Origin: Vagococcus silagei
GTDB taxonomy: Bacteria; Bacillota; Bacilli; Lactobacillales; Vagococcaceae
Assembly (NCBI RefSeq): GCF_004795745.1
Contig: NZ_SDGV01000011.1
Coordinates: forward strand, 47,190 to 111,189
Length of the DNA: 64,000 nt
Direction: 5' to 3'
The notes under the pieces were generated by a model that did not search any database, was not told the origin of the DNA, and saw only the letters and a program-made list of their open reading frames with translations. The translations under genes and the position numbers were made by a program. Shown here in pieces: positions 17,878-29,994 of the stretch (positions are counted from its first letter, which is position 1; every line of letters begins with the position of its first letter).

Positions 17878-18828
17878 ATGTTCTTACTAAATCCAACATC
17901 ATTTTCAAAACAAGCAGTTGAAGCATCTGCCGACCCTTGCTTTTTTCCGATTATCTCTTACTTATCCACGCACCCAAAAGTGACGTTAAGAGACATAAAG
18001 CGACAAAATCCTACTATTTCAATTTCAGATCAATATATGGAAGCGTTAGTTGCATTAAAGATCATTGAACGTCACCATGGCTTGTATCAATTAACTAAAA
18101 CAAAAATTAGACCAGAGGATTTTGATTTATTTAATTTAACTTTGAAAGAATTTTTTAGTCATCAAGACTTGACCAAGTGGGAATATAATCAAGTATTTAC
18201 AAGTCAATTCTTAGTGGCTTTAAACGAAATGTTTCCCTTAGAGGATACATATTTTTACTTCGAAAATAATGACACTCTTAATTATCACTTAAATTTACCT
18301 ATTCATTTAAGTAGACTGAGTGGAAACGAATATCATTGGACCGTTGTTCGTAAAAGTATGCCTGAATTTCAAGAAACAATTAGCGATTATTTTAATTATT
18401 TACAGATTTCAGAACACTTATTTCCAAAGGAATTTTTAAAAACTTATACAGATATTGGCGATGTCAATCCTTCATTCTTTTTTTCTTACATCGACAGAAA
18501 AATACGTCGTTTAAATAAAGGTCGAACAATTGGTTCCGACAAAACAGATATCTTTTTGTCGCTAATGGCAGATTATTCATATTTAAAAATAGAAGCAGGA
18601 CAGTATCAACCTAACTATATTTTGGAAGATAATGCCTGTCAGTCACTTGATTTTTCAGTGTTCTTTAGCGAAATCAAAAAACTAATAAGAGGTTTGGATA
18701 ATATCAATCTATCTTCCTCAGATCAGAATTTTTTATTAAAAATCTGTATTTATGAGTATTTAGTTGAAAATAATATCATTGAATCGTTGAATACAACTCT
18801 TATTTTGAAATCAGTAACTACTGACTAA
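17878..18828 (+). CDS. Hypothetical protein, possible DUF1803-type
   Basis: A 316-residue soluble protein without signal peptide or membrane segments. The N-terminal 80 residues (FLLNPTSFSKQAVEAS followed by a winged-helix-like stretch with TLRDIKRQNPT) resemble the DUF1803 proteins found next to ppaC in streptococci. The assignment rests on memory of that neighbourhood and is uncertain. The rest is rich in Phe, Tyr and Asn with no catalytic motif. AAGGAG precedes the ATG at the usual distance. A role in DNA binding is possible but not shown. Confidence 0.6.
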   Translation: MFLLNPTSFSKQAVEASADPCFFPIISYLSTHPKVTLRDIKRQNPTISISDQYMEALVALKIIERHHGLYQLTKTKIRPEDFDLFNLTLKEFFSHQDLTKWEYNQVFTSQFLVALNEMFPLEDTYFYFENNDTLNYHLNLPIHLSRLSGNEYHWTVVRKSMPEFQETISDYFNYLQISEHLFPKEFLKTYTDIGDVNPSFFFSYIDRKIRRLNKGRTIGSDKTDIFLSLMADYSYLKIEAGQYQPNYILEDNACQSLDFSVFFSEIKKLIRGLDNINLSSSDQNFLLKICIYEYLVENNIIESLNTTLILKSVTTD

Positions 18829-18896
18829 ACAAAATGATTGGTTTTTCCTATCTTTTTCATTACAATAGAGGTAGTGAATAAAGAAGGCGGGATTGT

Positions 18897-19238
18897 ATGT
18901 TTCAAAAAATTTCAGATATTCAATCGCTTGAAGAAAAAATTAAGCAAAATAAATTAGTTTTTGTTTACTTTGGACAACCAGGCTGTAGCGTTTGTCATAG
19001 TTTAAAACCACAAATCGAAAAAAAATTATCAACCTATCAAAATGATGTTTTATTTCTTGAAGTAAATACTCTAGAAATACCTGAAGTTGCTGGTGCTTTT
19101 CAAATTATGACAGTTCCTGTAACATTATTATTTGTAGAGGGCCAAGAATATATGCGTAAAGCTAGAATTATTCCGTTGAACGATTTAGAGCAAAGTGTTG
19201 CCAAAATTGTAACAGGTGTCCTACATACTGAAAACTAA
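18897..19238 (+). CDS. Thioredoxin-like protein
   Basis: A 113-residue thioredoxin-fold protein with a CxxC active site C30-S-V-C33 (GQPGCSVCHSLKP) and the cis-proline TVPVTLLF segment. The Ser-Val centre differs from Gly-Pro of classical thioredoxin, so it may be a bacilliredoxin-like or specialised reductase. No signal peptide is seen. It is followed 11 bases later by a membrane-anchored small protein and then rluD on the same strand, probably one unit. Confidence 0.85.
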   Translation: MFQKISDIQSLEEKIKQNKLVFVYFGQPGCSVCHSLKPQIEKKLSTYQNDVLFLEVNTLEIPEVAGAFQIMTVPVTLLFVEGQEYMRKARIIPLNDLEQSVAKIVTGVLHTEN

Positions 19239-19249
19239 GAGGTGAGAAC

Positions 19250-19636
19250 ATGAAAAAATTTTTTAGTGTCTTAATTTTTATTATTTTAATTGGTGGCGGT
19301 GGCTATTTTTACTACACACAAGTTCAACAAACAAAAGCTCCAGATAAAGTTGCAACTGATACTGGTACAGTCGTCATTCAAAAAGAAGAATTAGCTAAAG
19401 AAGCTGAGGAAGCTAAAAAAATAGCTAAAAAAGTAAAAGAAAAACGTAAAAATGTGAAAGAATACAAAGAAACATTTCCATCATGGGAAGAATTCAACAA
19501 TAAAGAAAATGATGATACAAGTTACACAACTGAAGAACATCCTGATAAGAAACTATATTTAGTTGTCGCGTCAGAAAATGAAGACGGCAGCATCTCAGCT
19601 ACATTTAATGATGAGCCTGTCAATAAACCGAAATAA
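19250..19636 (+). CDS. Membrane-anchored lysine-rich small protein, unknown
   Basis: A 128-residue protein with one N-terminal membrane segment (FFSVLIFIILIGGGGYFYY, residues 4-22). An extracytoplasmic, highly charged helical region (AKEAEEAKKIAKKVKEKRK) with coiled-coil character follows, then an acidic C-terminal part. No lipobox and no known domain are seen. The ribosome binding site GAGGTGAG lies close to the ATG. It sits between a thioredoxin-like gene and rluD. Confidence 0.65.
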   Translation: MKKFFSVLIFIILIGGGGYFYYTQVQQTKAPDKVATDTGTVVIQKEELAKEAEEAKKIAKKVKEKRKNVKEYKETFPSWEEFNNKENDDTSYTTEEHPDKKLYLVVASENEDGSISATFNDEPVNKPK

Positions 19637-19657
19637 AAAAACGACTGGAGTTATTTA

Positions 19658-20563
19658 ATGGAATCACTATTTTATACGATCAAAGATGAAGCAGGCCGAA
19701 TTGATAAAGTATTAACACAAGTTTTCGATGCCTATTCGAGATCACAAATTCAAAGTTGGTTAAAAGAAAGTCTTGTTTCAGTCAATCAGGAACCTGTAAA
19801 AGCTAACTATAAAGTTAAAGAACATGACGACATTACCATTCAAATTCCTGAAGTAAAAGAACTTGAACTAATCGCAGAGGATATACCTTTAGATATTATT
19901 TATGAAGATGATGACGTCATTGTCATTAATAAACCGCAAGGCATGGTTGTCCATCCATCAGCGGGTCACCCTAATGGCACTTTAGTCAATGCCTTACTAT
20001 ATCATTGTAAAGATCTATCAGCGATTAATGATGTTATTCGACCAGGGATCGTTCACCGAATTGATAAAGATACTTCTGGGTTATTAATGGTTGCTAAAAA
20101 TGATCAAGCGCATTTATTCTTATCCGACCAATTAAAGGAACGTAAAGCACTACGAAAATACGTTGCTTTAGTTCATGGTGAAATTCCTCATGATAAAGGA
20201 ACAATTGAGGCACCAATTGGCAGAAGTAAAGAAAACCGCCAAAAACAAGCTGTTGTTGCTGATGGTAAGCCTGCTTTAACTCATTTTGAGGTCTTAGAGC
20301 GCTTTAATGATTTTACGCTAATTGAATGTCAATTAGAAACAGGTCGGACACACCAAATTAGAGTGCATCTCAATTATATTGGCTATCCAATTGCTGGCGA
20401 TCCAATGTATGGTCCCCGTAAAACATTAAAAGGGAATGGTCAATTTTTACATGCTAAAACAATTGGCTTTGAACATCCTACAACACATGAATTATTAACA
20501 TTCTCAAGTGATATTCCTGAAGTATTTGCCGTAGAATTAAAAAAATTACGCGAAATGAATTGA
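19658..20563 (+). CDS. rluD: Ribosomal large subunit pseudouridine synthase D
   Basis: RluD-type enzymes convert uridines in 23S rRNA helix 69 to pseudouridine. The 301-residue protein has an N-terminal S4 RNA-binding domain (SRSQIQSWLKESLVSVN) and the RluA-type catalytic domain. That domain carries motif I NKPQGMVVHPSAGH, the catalytic aspartate in HRIDKDTSGLLM, and GRTHQIRVHL. The length is normal. It ends just before the PyrR attenuator that leads the pyr operon. Confidence 0.92.
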   Translation: MESLFYTIKDEAGRIDKVLTQVFDAYSRSQIQSWLKESLVSVNQEPVKANYKVKEHDDITIQIPEVKELELIAEDIPLDIIYEDDDVIVINKPQGMVVHPSAGHPNGTLVNALLYHCKDLSAINDVIRPGIVHRIDKDTSGLLMVAKNDQAHLFLSDQLKERKALRKYVALVHGEIPHDKGTIEAPIGRSKENRQKQAVVADGKPALTHFEVLERFNDFTLIECQLETGRTHQIRVHLNYIGYPIAGDPMYGPRKTLKGNGQFLHAKTIGFEHPTTHELLTFSSDIPEVFAVELKKLREMN

Positions 20564-20566
20564 TTT

Positions 20567-20595
20567 TTGCCTCATAATAGGGTAAAGTCTATATA
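20567..20595 (+). promoter_or_regulatory. Promoter of the pyr operon
   Basis: TTGCCT (20567-20572) and TATATA (20590-20595) are spaced by 17 bases just after rluD and upstream of the first PyrR attenuator. Confidence 0.55.
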
Positions 20596-20614
20596 GTTAA
20601 ATATTTGTATCCTT

Positions 20615-20737
20615 TAATGGCAGTCCAGAGAGGCTCGAAAGGTATCCGTTGATGTTTAAAATGATGTGTGGCACACATTTTAACAATCATTTATTCAAGA
20701 TACACTCTTACCTCTAACTTTAGGTAAGAGTTTTTTT
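20615..20737 (+). promoter_or_regulatory. pyrR: PyrR attenuator 1 (pyrR leader)
   Basis: The PyrR-binding hairpin is clear: AGTCCAGAGAGGCT at 20622-20635, flanked by CCTTT and AAAGG arms. Downstream is a terminator CTCTTACCT/AGGTAAGAG (20705-20730) followed by seven T. PyrR bound with UMP stabilises the first hairpin, which blocks the antiterminator and lets the terminator form. The operon is thus shut off when pyrimidines are plentiful. Confidence 0.9.
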
Positions 20738-20763
20738 ATTGGAACAAGGAAAGGGGAATAAAA

Positions 20764-21306
20764 ATGACAAAGTCTAAAGAAATTATTGATGGTATGACTA
20801 TGAAACGCACGTTAACGCGTATGACTTATGAAATTATTGAACGAAATAAAAATATTGATAATGTCGTTTTAATCGGCATTAAGACGCGCGGCATTTTTAT
20901 CGCCAATCGTATTAGTCAACGTCTGAAAGAATTGGAAGGTCATGATATACCCGTTGGTGAGTTAGATATTACACTTTATCGAGATGATCACCACGTGGCA
21001 GATGATACTGAACCAATACTCAATGCCACAAATGTTCTGTTTCCAATCGATGGTAAAGAAGTCATTTTGATTGATGATGTAATCTTTACAGGTCGCACAA
21101 TTCGGGCAGCACTGGATGCTATCATGGATATTGGGCGTCCAAGTAAAATTTCATTAGGTGTTTTAGTGGATCGTGGTCACCGAGAGTTACCCATCCGCCC
21201 AGACTATATTGGAAAAAATATTCCGACGTCAAAAACAGAACAAGTTGTTGTCCGCATGACAGAAGTCGATGAATTAGACAGCATCTTGTTAAAATCTAAA
21301 AATTAA
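20764..21306 (+). CDS. pyrR: Bifunctional pyr operon regulator / uracil phosphoribosyltransferase PyrR
   Basis: PyrR binds the attenuator RNAs of the pyr operon when charged with UMP and also has uracil phosphoribosyltransferase activity. The 180-residue protein has the PRPP-binding motif [20 protein letters not shown] (about residues 99-118) and the PyrR-typical [14 protein letters not shown] region near the N-terminus. It is the first gene of the operon, between two attenuators. The start follows AAGGAAAGGGGAATAAAA. Confidence 0.95.
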   Translation: MTKSKEIIDGMTMKRTLTRMTYEIIERNKNIDNVVLIGIKTRGIFIANRISQRLKELEGHDIPVGELDITLYRDDHHVADDTEPILNATNVLFPIDGKEVILIDDVIFTGRTIRAALDAIMDIGRPSKISLGVLVDRGHRELPIRPDYIGKNIPTSKTEQVVVRMTEVDELDSILLKSKN

Positions 21307-21312
21307 ATATAA

Positions 21313-21426
21313 GCTTTTTAATCAAGTACAGAGAGACTAGAAAAAGCAAGGAAATATTTCAATCTATATAAGGATTGAAGTGTATACTTATATGCCTTGT
21401 TTCTAGCGAAACAGGGCATTTTTTTA
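21313..21426 (+). promoter_or_regulatory. PyrR attenuator 2 (pyrR-pyrP intergenic)
   Basis: A second PyrR site, GTACAGAGAGACTAG, is held between GCTTTTT (21313-21319) and AAAAAGC (21341-21347). The terminator ATGCCTTGTTTC/GAAACAGGGCAT (21392-21419) with a long T run follows. The loop is less canonical than the first site (ACAGAGAGAC instead of CCAGAGAGGC). It would allow pyrP and later genes to be repressed separately from pyrR. Confidence 0.85.
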
Positions 21427-21448
21427 TAGAAAAAGGAGAAGATATGTA

Positions 21449-22765
21449 ATGGCAGAAAAACAATTTAGAAATCCGGATGTGGTCTTAGATATTCACGACC
21501 GACCACATGGTTTAAAATGGCTTGGTTTAAGTTTACAACATTTATTTACAATGTTTGGTGCAACCGTTCTTGTCCCAATACTCGTTGGAATCAATCCCGG
21601 AATCGCACTTTTTAGTTCAGGTCTTGGCACATTAGTTTATCTTTTCGTTACCAAAGGAAAAATACCTGCATATTTAGGTAGTAGTTTCGCTTTTATCGCA
21701 GCAATGCAAATGTTGATGAAACAAGATGGTTACCCAGCAATTGCTTTAGGAGCTGTCACAACAGGACTGGTTTATCTCATTGTATCTGCGATTGTCAAAA
21801 AAGCTGGTTCAGCGTGGTTAGATGCTTTACTTCCACCAATTGTTGTCGGACCAGTCGTCATGGTTATCGGATTAGGACTAGCAGCCAACACTGCGAACCA
21901 AGCCATGTATGAAACGTTAAAAAATGGTGAACAATTATACAACGTCAAATATATCATCGTAGCTCTCATTACACTAGCGGTTACCATCATATTTAACATG
22001 TACCTTAAAGGCTTTCTAGGACTCATTCCCATCTTACTAGGTATTGTAACTGGATATATTGTTGCTTTGTTTTTCGGAATCGTCGAGACACAACCGATTA
22101 TTGACGCACCTTGGTTTGCACTACCAGATTTCCAAGCACCTTTCATAACCTACCAACCTAAACTTTATCTCACAGCTATCTTAACAATGGCACCCATTGC
22201 TTTCGTGACAATGACTGAGCATATTGGACATTTGATGGTCTTAAACAAATTAACAAAACGAAATTTTTATGAAGATCCGGGCTTACATAAAACATTGATG
22301 GGCGATGGTTTAGCACAAATTGTTGCCGGTTTAGTCGGTGGACCTCCTGTAACAAGTTACGGAGAAAACATTGGCGTTCTTGCGATTACAAGAGTCCATA
22401 GCGTCTTTGTAATCGGAGGAGCAGGGGTTCTGGCTATCTTGCTTGGATTTGTCGGGAAACTAACAGCTATCATTCAAAGTATACCTGGACCAGTAATTGC
22501 CGGCATTAGTTTCATTCTCTTTGGGGTCATTGCTTCAAGTGGTTTAAAAATATTAATCGATAATAAAGTTGATTTTAATATAAAACGTAACTTACTAATT
22601 GCATCAGTCATTCTTGTCGTCGGAATTGGCGGACTGAAATTTGAAATTGGCGCAGTTGCAGTATCAGGCATGGCTCTAGCAGCACTTTTCGGCATCATCT
22701 TAAATGTAGTTTTACCAAAACAAGCAAAAAGTGAAATTGAAATAGAAAACGAGCAATCAATTTAA
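21449..22765 (+). CDS. pyrP: Uracil permease
   Basis: A 438-residue NCS2-family symporter with about 12-14 membrane segments that imports uracil. Family features include [14 protein letters not shown] near the N-terminus and the GVTTGLVY-type and [12 protein letters not shown] segments. The transport motif with acidic residues is [11 protein letters not shown], followed by [13 protein letters not shown]. It lies behind the second PyrR attenuator, so it is repressed by pyrimidines. An acidic cytoplasmic tail ([10 protein letters not shown]) ends the protein. Confidence 0.93.
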   Translation: MAEKQFRNPDVVLDIHDRPHGLKWLGLSLQHLFTMFGATVLVPILVGINPGIALFSSGLGTLVYLFVTKGKIPAYLGSSFAFIAAMQMLMKQDGYPAIALGAVTTGLVYLIVSAIVKKAGSAWLDALLPPIVVGPVVMVIGLGLAANTANQAMYETLKNGEQLYNVKYIIVALITLAVTIIFNMYLKGFLGLIPILLGIVTGYIVALFFGIVETQPIIDAPWFALPDFQAPFITYQPKLYLTAILTMAPIAFVTMTEHIGHLMVLNKLTKRNFYEDPGLHKTLMGDGLAQIVAGLVGGPPVTSYGENIGVLAITRVHSVFVIGGAGVLAILLGFVGKLTAIIQSIPGPVIAGISFILFGVIASSGLKILIDNKVDFNIKRNLLIASVILVVGIGGLKFEIGAVAVSGMALAALFGIILNVVLPKQAKSEIEIENEQSI

Positions 22766-22787
22766 CAAAAAAGGGAAGGGTGACATC

Positions 22788-23714
22788 ATGATTATCACAT
22801 CAGAACAAATCAGTTTAAAACACTTACTTACAGCAGAGGCCTTAAGTGATCAAGAAGTAATGGGTCTTATCAAACGAGCACAAGCTTTTAAACACGGAGA
22901 GTTACCAGCATTAGAAAAACAACAATACTTTGTATCAAATTTATTTTTTGAGAATAGCACTCGTACTCATAAAAGTTTTGAAGTAGCTGAGAAGAAGATG
23001 GGAATTGATGTCATTGATTTTGACGCAAAAACAAGTTCGGTAAGCAAAGGTGAATCCCTTTATGATACCGTTTTGACAATGTCGGCGATTGGTGCACACG
23101 CTTGTGTCATTCGACATTGGGAAGAAGACTACTACAACGAATTAATCGAAAGTAAAACCATTACAACTTCAATCATCAATGGTGGCGACGGAAGTGGCAA
23201 TCATCCCACCCAATGTTTACTTGATTTATTAACCATCTATGAAGAGTTCGGTCACTTCGATAACTTAAAAATTGCAATATGTGGTGATTTAACGCACTCA
23301 CGAGTTGCAAATTCTAACATGAAGATGCTTAAACGATTAGGGGCGACACTGTACTTCTGTGGGCCAGAAGAGTGGTATAACAAAAAATACGAAGCATATG
23401 GAACCTTCAAACCAATTGATGAAGTGATTGGTGAAGTCGATGTGATGATGATGCTACGCGTGCAACATGAAAGACATGATGATGACTCACAATTTTCTAA
23501 AGAAAACTATCATACCGAGTTTGGCTTAACAGAAACTCGTGCCGAAAACATGAAGCCTGGTGCAATTATTATGCACCCAGCACCAGTCAATCGCGATGTT
23601 GAGCTTGCTGATAGTTTAGTGGAATGTTACCAATCAAGAATCACACAACAAATGGCCAACGGCGTCTTCATGAGAATGGCAATTCTAGAAGCAATCTTAC
23701 ACGGTAAAGCATAG
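22788..23714 (+). CDS. pyrB: Aspartate carbamoyltransferase catalytic chain
   Basis: PyrB condenses carbamoyl phosphate with aspartate, the first pyrimidine-specific step. The 308-residue protein carries the carbamoyl-phosphate motif [13 protein letters not shown] (near residue 49), [10 protein letters not shown] and the MLRVQHER segment. No pyrI regulatory chain gene is present, as in other Gram-positive bacteria. It follows pyrP by 22 bases and precedes pyrC by 10 bases. Confidence 0.96.
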   Translation: MIITSEQISLKHLLTAEALSDQEVMGLIKRAQAFKHGELPALEKQQYFVSNLFFENSTRTHKSFEVAEKKMGIDVIDFDAKTSSVSKGESLYDTVLTMSAIGAHACVIRHWEEDYYNELIESKTITTSIINGGDGSGNHPTQCLLDLLTIYEEFGHFDNLKIAICGDLTHSRVANSNMKMLKRLGATLYFCGPEEWYNKKYEAYGTFKPIDEVIGEVDVMMMLRVQHERHDDDSQFSKENYHTEFGLTETRAENMKPGAIIMHPAPVNRDVELADSLVECYQSRITQQMANGVFMRMAILEAILHGKA

Positions 23715-23724
23715 GAGGAAAACA

Positions 23725-25002
23725 ATGAATCGCTTAATTAAAAATGGAGTCACAGTGACTCCTCAAAATGAAATAGTTAAAACAGACCTTTGGATTAAAG
23801 ATGGCTTAATCAATGGCATCGGATATTTTGATGATAACTTAATCAATTTTGATGAAGTAATTGATGCCCACGGATATTTAATTGCACCAGGTTTTGTTGA
23901 TGTCCATGTCCATTTTCGTGAACCAGGCTTCGAGTACAAAGAAACAATAGCAACTGGTAGTCTTTCTGCAGCCAGTGGAGGATTTACAACTGTTTGTGCG
24001 ATGCCAAACTTAAATCCAGTGCCGGACACTGTTGAAAACTTTGAAAAAGTGCAACAGATTATTGCTCGAGATGCTAGTGTTAAAATCTTACAATATGCTT
24101 CCATCACAAAAGATTTGAAAACGGAAGAATTGGTTGATTTCGAGGCATTGAAAAAGGCGGGGGCTTTTGCCTTCACAAACGATGGAGTGGGGGTACAAAC
24201 AGCAGGTGCTATGTATTTAGCCATGAAAGAAGCTGCTAGATTGAAGATGCCAATTGTTGCTCATACTGAAGATGAGTCACTACTCTTTGGTGGTGTCATG
24301 CATCTAGGTGAAAAATCCAAAGAATTAAATTTACCTGGTATCATGAGTGCAACTGAGTCCTCACAAATTGCTCGAGATTGCCTTTTAGCACAAGAAACTG
24401 GCGTACATTATCATGTTTGCCATGTGTCAACTAAAGAAAGTGTTGAAATCATTCGCCAAGCAAAACGTCATGGCATTCATGTAACCTGTGAAGTTTGTCC
24501 CCATCATCTCATTTTAAATGAAACGGCAATTACACACGACCACGGATCATTCAAAATGAATCCGCCACTACGCTCTATGGAAGACCAAAAAGCCTTGATT
24601 GAGGGATTATTAGACGGAACAATTGATTGTATTGCAACCGATCACGCACCACATAGTCATGAAGAAAAAAATCAAAGCATGTGTCAAGCACCATTTGGAA
24701 TTATTGGTAGTGAAACAGCCTTCGCTTTAATGTATACCCACTTTGTTAAAACAAATATATTTACACTGACACAAGTCATTCACTGGATGAGTGAAGCCCC
24801 AGCAGAAATTTTTAATCTGGATGCAGGTACACTGACGATCGGAAAAAGTGCTGACATCACACTAATCAATTTAGATCAGAATTATGAAATTACCGATTCC
24901 TTTAACTCAAAATCAAATAACACACCTTTCATTGGCGAAACAGTGACAGGAGAAATCCAACAAACTTTGGTTAATGGCGAAATTGTTTGGTCAAAAAAAT
25001 AA
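23725..25002 (+). CDS. pyrC: Dihydroorotase
   Basis: This zinc amidohydrolase cyclises carbamoyl-aspartate to dihydroorotate. The 425-residue protein is the class I type. It has the metal-binding DVHVHFREPG motif (about residues 59-68), the histidines in VAHTED and CHVST, and the catalytic aspartate in ATDHAPHSHEEK. AGGAGGAAAACA precedes the ATG. The next gene, pyrK, starts 15 bases later, where carAB would be expected in related operons. Confidence 0.95.
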   Translation: MNRLIKNGVTVTPQNEIVKTDLWIKDGLINGIGYFDDNLINFDEVIDAHGYLIAPGFVDVHVHFREPGFEYKETIATGSLSAASGGFTTVCAMPNLNPVPDTVENFEKVQQIIARDASVKILQYASITKDLKTEELVDFEALKKAGAFAFTNDGVGVQTAGAMYLAMKEAARLKMPIVAHTEDESLLFGGVMHLGEKSKELNLPGIMSATESSQIARDCLLAQETGVHYHVCHVSTKESVEIIRQAKRHGIHVTCEVCPHHLILNETAITHDHGSFKMNPPLRSMEDQKALIEGLLDGTIDCIATDHAPHSHEEKNQSMCQAPFGIIGSETAFALMYTHFVKTNIFTLTQVIHWMSEAPAEIFNLDAGTLTIGKSADITLINLDQNYEITDSFNSKSNNTPFIGETVTGEIQQTLVNGEIVWSKK

Positions 25003-25016
25003 GATAGGAGATAACA

Positions 25017-27417
<2,401 letters not shown>

Positions 27418-27419
27418 AG

Positions 27420-28037
27420 ATGAAACATATTGCCGAAAACCTTTTAGAAATTAAAGCAGTTGCACTTAGTCCAAATGAACCTTTTACATGGGCAAGCGGG
27501 TTAAAAAGTCCTATTTATTGCGACAATCGTCTAACAATGAGTTTTCCACGAGTTAGAAGAGAAATTGCAAAAGGCTTAGCACAACTAATCAAAGAAAAAT
27601 ATCCAGAAGTTGAAGTCATCGCTGGAACTGCGACAGCCGGCATTCCTCATGCAGCATGGGTTGCAGAACTCTTAGATTTGCCAATGGTTTATATTCGCGG
27701 CAAAGCTAAAGATCACGGTAAGAAAAACCAAATTGAAGGTCAAATTACTAATGGTCAAAAAATGGTTGTCATCGAGGATTTAATATCGACTGGCGGGAGT
27801 GTCATTGAGGCATGTGTAGCAGCTGAACAGGAAGGCGCAAATATTTTAGGCGTTGCTGCCATTTTCACATATGAATTACCTCAAAGTACAAGTAATTTTT
27901 CTGAAAATCAAATTGCTTTCGAAACTTTGACCAATTACTCCGAATTAATTGAAACAGCACTAGAAAACAATTATATTCAAGCAGAAGATGTGGCAATCTT
28001 AAAAAATTGGAAAACCAACCCTAAAGAGTGGCACTAA
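27420..28037 (+). CDS. pyrE: Orotate phosphoribosyltransferase
   Basis: PyrE joins orotate and PRPP to give OMP. The 205-residue protein contains the PRPP-binding motif [16 protein letters not shown] (about residues 116-131), the [12 protein letters not shown] segment and the flexible catalytic loop [15 protein letters not shown]. It is the last gene of the operon; a terminator follows within 10 bases. Confidence 0.95.
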   Translation: MKHIAENLLEIKAVALSPNEPFTWASGLKSPIYCDNRLTMSFPRVRREIAKGLAQLIKEKYPEVEVIAGTATAGIPHAAWVAELLDLPMVYIRGKAKDHGKKNQIEGQITNGQKMVVIEDLISTGGSVIEACVAAEQEGANILGVAAIFTYELPQSTSNFSENQIAFETLTNYSELIETALENNYIQAEDVAILKNWKTNPKEWH

Positions 28038-28040
28038 TCA

Positions 28041-28065
28041 AAAATCCCTTTAAAGGGATTTTTTT
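28041..28065 (+). terminator. Terminator of the pyr operon
   Basis: AAATCCCTTT and AAAGGGATTT are directly joined arms that form a short GC-containing hairpin, followed by a T run. Confidence 0.8.
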
Positions 28066-28102
28066 CTTTTAATGTTAAATAAAATGGCGAGGGTTACAGA
28101 TT

Positions 28103-28129
28103 AAGCGTTTACAAAGGTTGTGTTATAAT
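28103..28129 (+). promoter_or_regulatory. Promoter of the hrtBA-like operon
   Basis: An extended -10 TGTTATAAT (TATAAT at 28124-28129) lies 17 bases after a weak TTAAGC -35 and 33 bases before the permease start. Confidence 0.55.
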
Positions 28130-28161
28130 AAATTAACAACAAGCGAGGAGGAGGGAGTACA

Positions 28162-29232
28162 ATGTTTTTAGCATTCAATGAAATTAAGCATGCACTATTT
28201 AGATATTCTTTAGTTTCTGGTGTTATCTTTTTAATTGCTTATCTGGTCTTTTTCTTATCCGGTTTAGCATTTGGTCTAGCTGAGGATAATCGTACTGCCG
28301 TTGACAAATGGCAAGCGGATTATATTATTTTGACTGATGACGCGAATGATAACTTAAATATGTCGATGATTCCATTAACAGCCATTAATAAAGTAGACGC
28401 CAAAGAAAAAGCAATTCTCCTTCAAACTCCTGGAGTGATAACTAAAGGCAAGCAAGAAGATAATCTAAATGTTGCTTTTTTTGGTATTAAATCTAACCAA
28501 TTTTTAAAGCCAAATATTAGTGCAGGAAAAATGTATCATGCAAAAAATGAAGTTGTGGTAGATAATAGTTTAAATAAAGAACATGATATTCAGCTGAATA
28601 ACCAATTAGCCATTTCAGGAAATAATACAAAATTAAAAGTAGTTGGTTTTACTGACAATGCAAAATATAATACATTACCTGTCATTTATACATCCACTGA
28701 AACTTTTCAGGAAATTCGTTACGAGAACCTTGAAGCAAAACATGCGAATAATCTACCTGTTAATGCATTAGTTGTCAGAGGAACACCGAAGAACATCCCC
28801 TCGAGCTTAAAATCAGAAAGTCTGAAAGACTTTATTAATAAAATACCTGGATATAGTGCACAGGTGCTAACTTTTGGCTTCATGATCAGCTTTCTGATCG
28901 TTATTGCGGCTATTGTCATTGGTATTTTCATCTATGTTTTAACAATGCAAAAAATCGATATTTTTGGTGTGATGAAGGCTCAAGGTGTGCCTAATCGATA
29001 TATCTCAAAATCCGTTATTTACGAAACATTTATCTTAGCGACAGTAGCTGTTTGTCTAGGTGCCATTCTGACTTTACTAACTGCAGTGTTATTACCTAAT
29101 AAAGTCCCATTTACAATTAATCTATACTTATTTATCGGTATAAGTATCCTGATGGTTCTTTTCGCAATCCTAGGTGCATTATTCTCAGTTAGAACAATCA
29201 CAAAAATTGACCCGCTGAAAGCAATCGGATAG
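28162..29232 (+). CDS. hrtB: ABC transporter permease, HrtB-like (FtsX fold)
   Basis: A 356-residue permease with one N-terminal membrane helix, a large extracytoplasmic domain (about residues 35-230) and three C-terminal helices. This is the type VII/MacB-like FtsX layout. The N-terminal segment with LAEDNRTAVDKWQADYIIL resembles HrtB haem exporters of lactic acid bacteria. With the ATPase next door it would form a complex that removes toxic haem or another hydrophobic compound from the membrane. The substrate is inferred from similarity only. Confidence 0.75.
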   Translation: MFLAFNEIKHALFRYSLVSGVIFLIAYLVFFLSGLAFGLAEDNRTAVDKWQADYIILTDDANDNLNMSMIPLTAINKVDAKEKAILLQTPGVITKGKQEDNLNVAFFGIKSNQFLKPNISAGKMYHAKNEVVVDNSLNKEHDIQLNNQLAISGNNTKLKVVGFTDNAKYNTLPVIYTSTETFQEIRYENLEAKHANNLPVNALVVRGTPKNIPSSLKSESLKDFINKIPGYSAQVLTFGFMISFLIVIAAIVIGIFIYVLTMQKIDIFGVMKAQGVPNRYISKSVIYETFILATVAVCLGAILTLLTAVLLPNKVPFTINLYLFIGISILMVLFAILGALFSVRTITKIDPLKAIG

Positions 29233-29242
29233 GAGGGAGCAT

Positions 29243-29938
29243 ATGAAAGCTATTGAATTTCAAGACATCGAAAAACGATTCAGTGATGGTAGTCAGACTA
29301 TCGTTGCCTTAAAGAAGACAAATTTCTCAGTTGAACGTGGTGAGTTTATTGCAGTAATCGGACCATCTGGATCCGGTAAAAGTACTTTTTTGACGATTGC
29401 TGGAGGTTTACAAACGCCAACTGAAGGAACTGTACTTATAAATGGCGAACCATTTAGCCAGTCTAAAGAAAAAAATCGTGCCAAAATGCGCTTTGAAGAA
29501 ATTGGGTTTATTCTGCAAAGCTCCAAACTGATTCCTTTTCTAACTGTTAAAAAACAATTGCTTTTAGTCGATAAAATCAAAAAACAAAAATTTATGGAGA
29601 CGAGTTTATTCAAAGAACTTGGTATCGAGAAATTAGTCGATAAATATCCTGAAGAGCTATCTGGAGGCGAGCGGCAACGTGTTGCAATTGCGAGAGCATT
29701 ATATAATAATCCTTCCATTATCTTAGCTGACGAACCAACCGCAAGTTTGGACACCAAAAAAGCTTTTGATGTCGTTAAAATTTTAGCAAACGAGACAAAA
29801 ACAAAAAACAAAGCGACAATTATGGTGACGCATGATCTTAGAATGATTGATTTTTGTGATCGTGTCTACCTAATTGAAGATGGAGTGCTATCTGAAGTAG
29901 AGAATAAAAAATCTCTCATTAGCAAACTTGAGAGCTAA
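29243..29938 (+). CDS. hrtA: ABC transporter ATP-binding protein, HrtA-like
   Basis: A 231-residue ABC ATPase with all motifs: Walker A GPSGSGKST, Q-loop ILQSSKLIPF, signature LSGGERQR, Walker B IILADEPTA and the H-loop in MVTHDLRM. It is of the MacB/LolD class that partners FtsX-type permeases. It starts 10 bases after the permease gene with a GGAGGGA ribosome binding site, so the two form a transporter unit. Confidence 0.88.
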   Translation: MKAIEFQDIEKRFSDGSQTIVALKKTNFSVERGEFIAVIGPSGSGKSTFLTIAGGLQTPTEGTVLINGEPFSQSKEKNRAKMRFEEIGFILQSSKLIPFLTVKKQLLLVDKIKKQKFMETSLFKELGIEKLVDKYPEELSGGERQRVAIARALYNNPSIILADEPTASLDTKKAFDVVKILANETKTKNKATIMVTHDLRMIDFCDRVYLIEDGVLSEVENKKSLISKLES

Positions 29939-29945
29939 ACACTAA

Positions 29946-29981
29946 AAAAGGACTGAAGCTGTTGAGGCTTCAGTCCTTTAA
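29946..29981. terminator. Bidirectional terminator
   Basis: AAAGGACTGAAGC and GCTTCAGTCCTTT arms (13 bp) lie between convergent genes, with A-rich and T-rich flanks. Confidence 0.85.
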
Positions 29982-29994
29982 ACTAACAATTTTA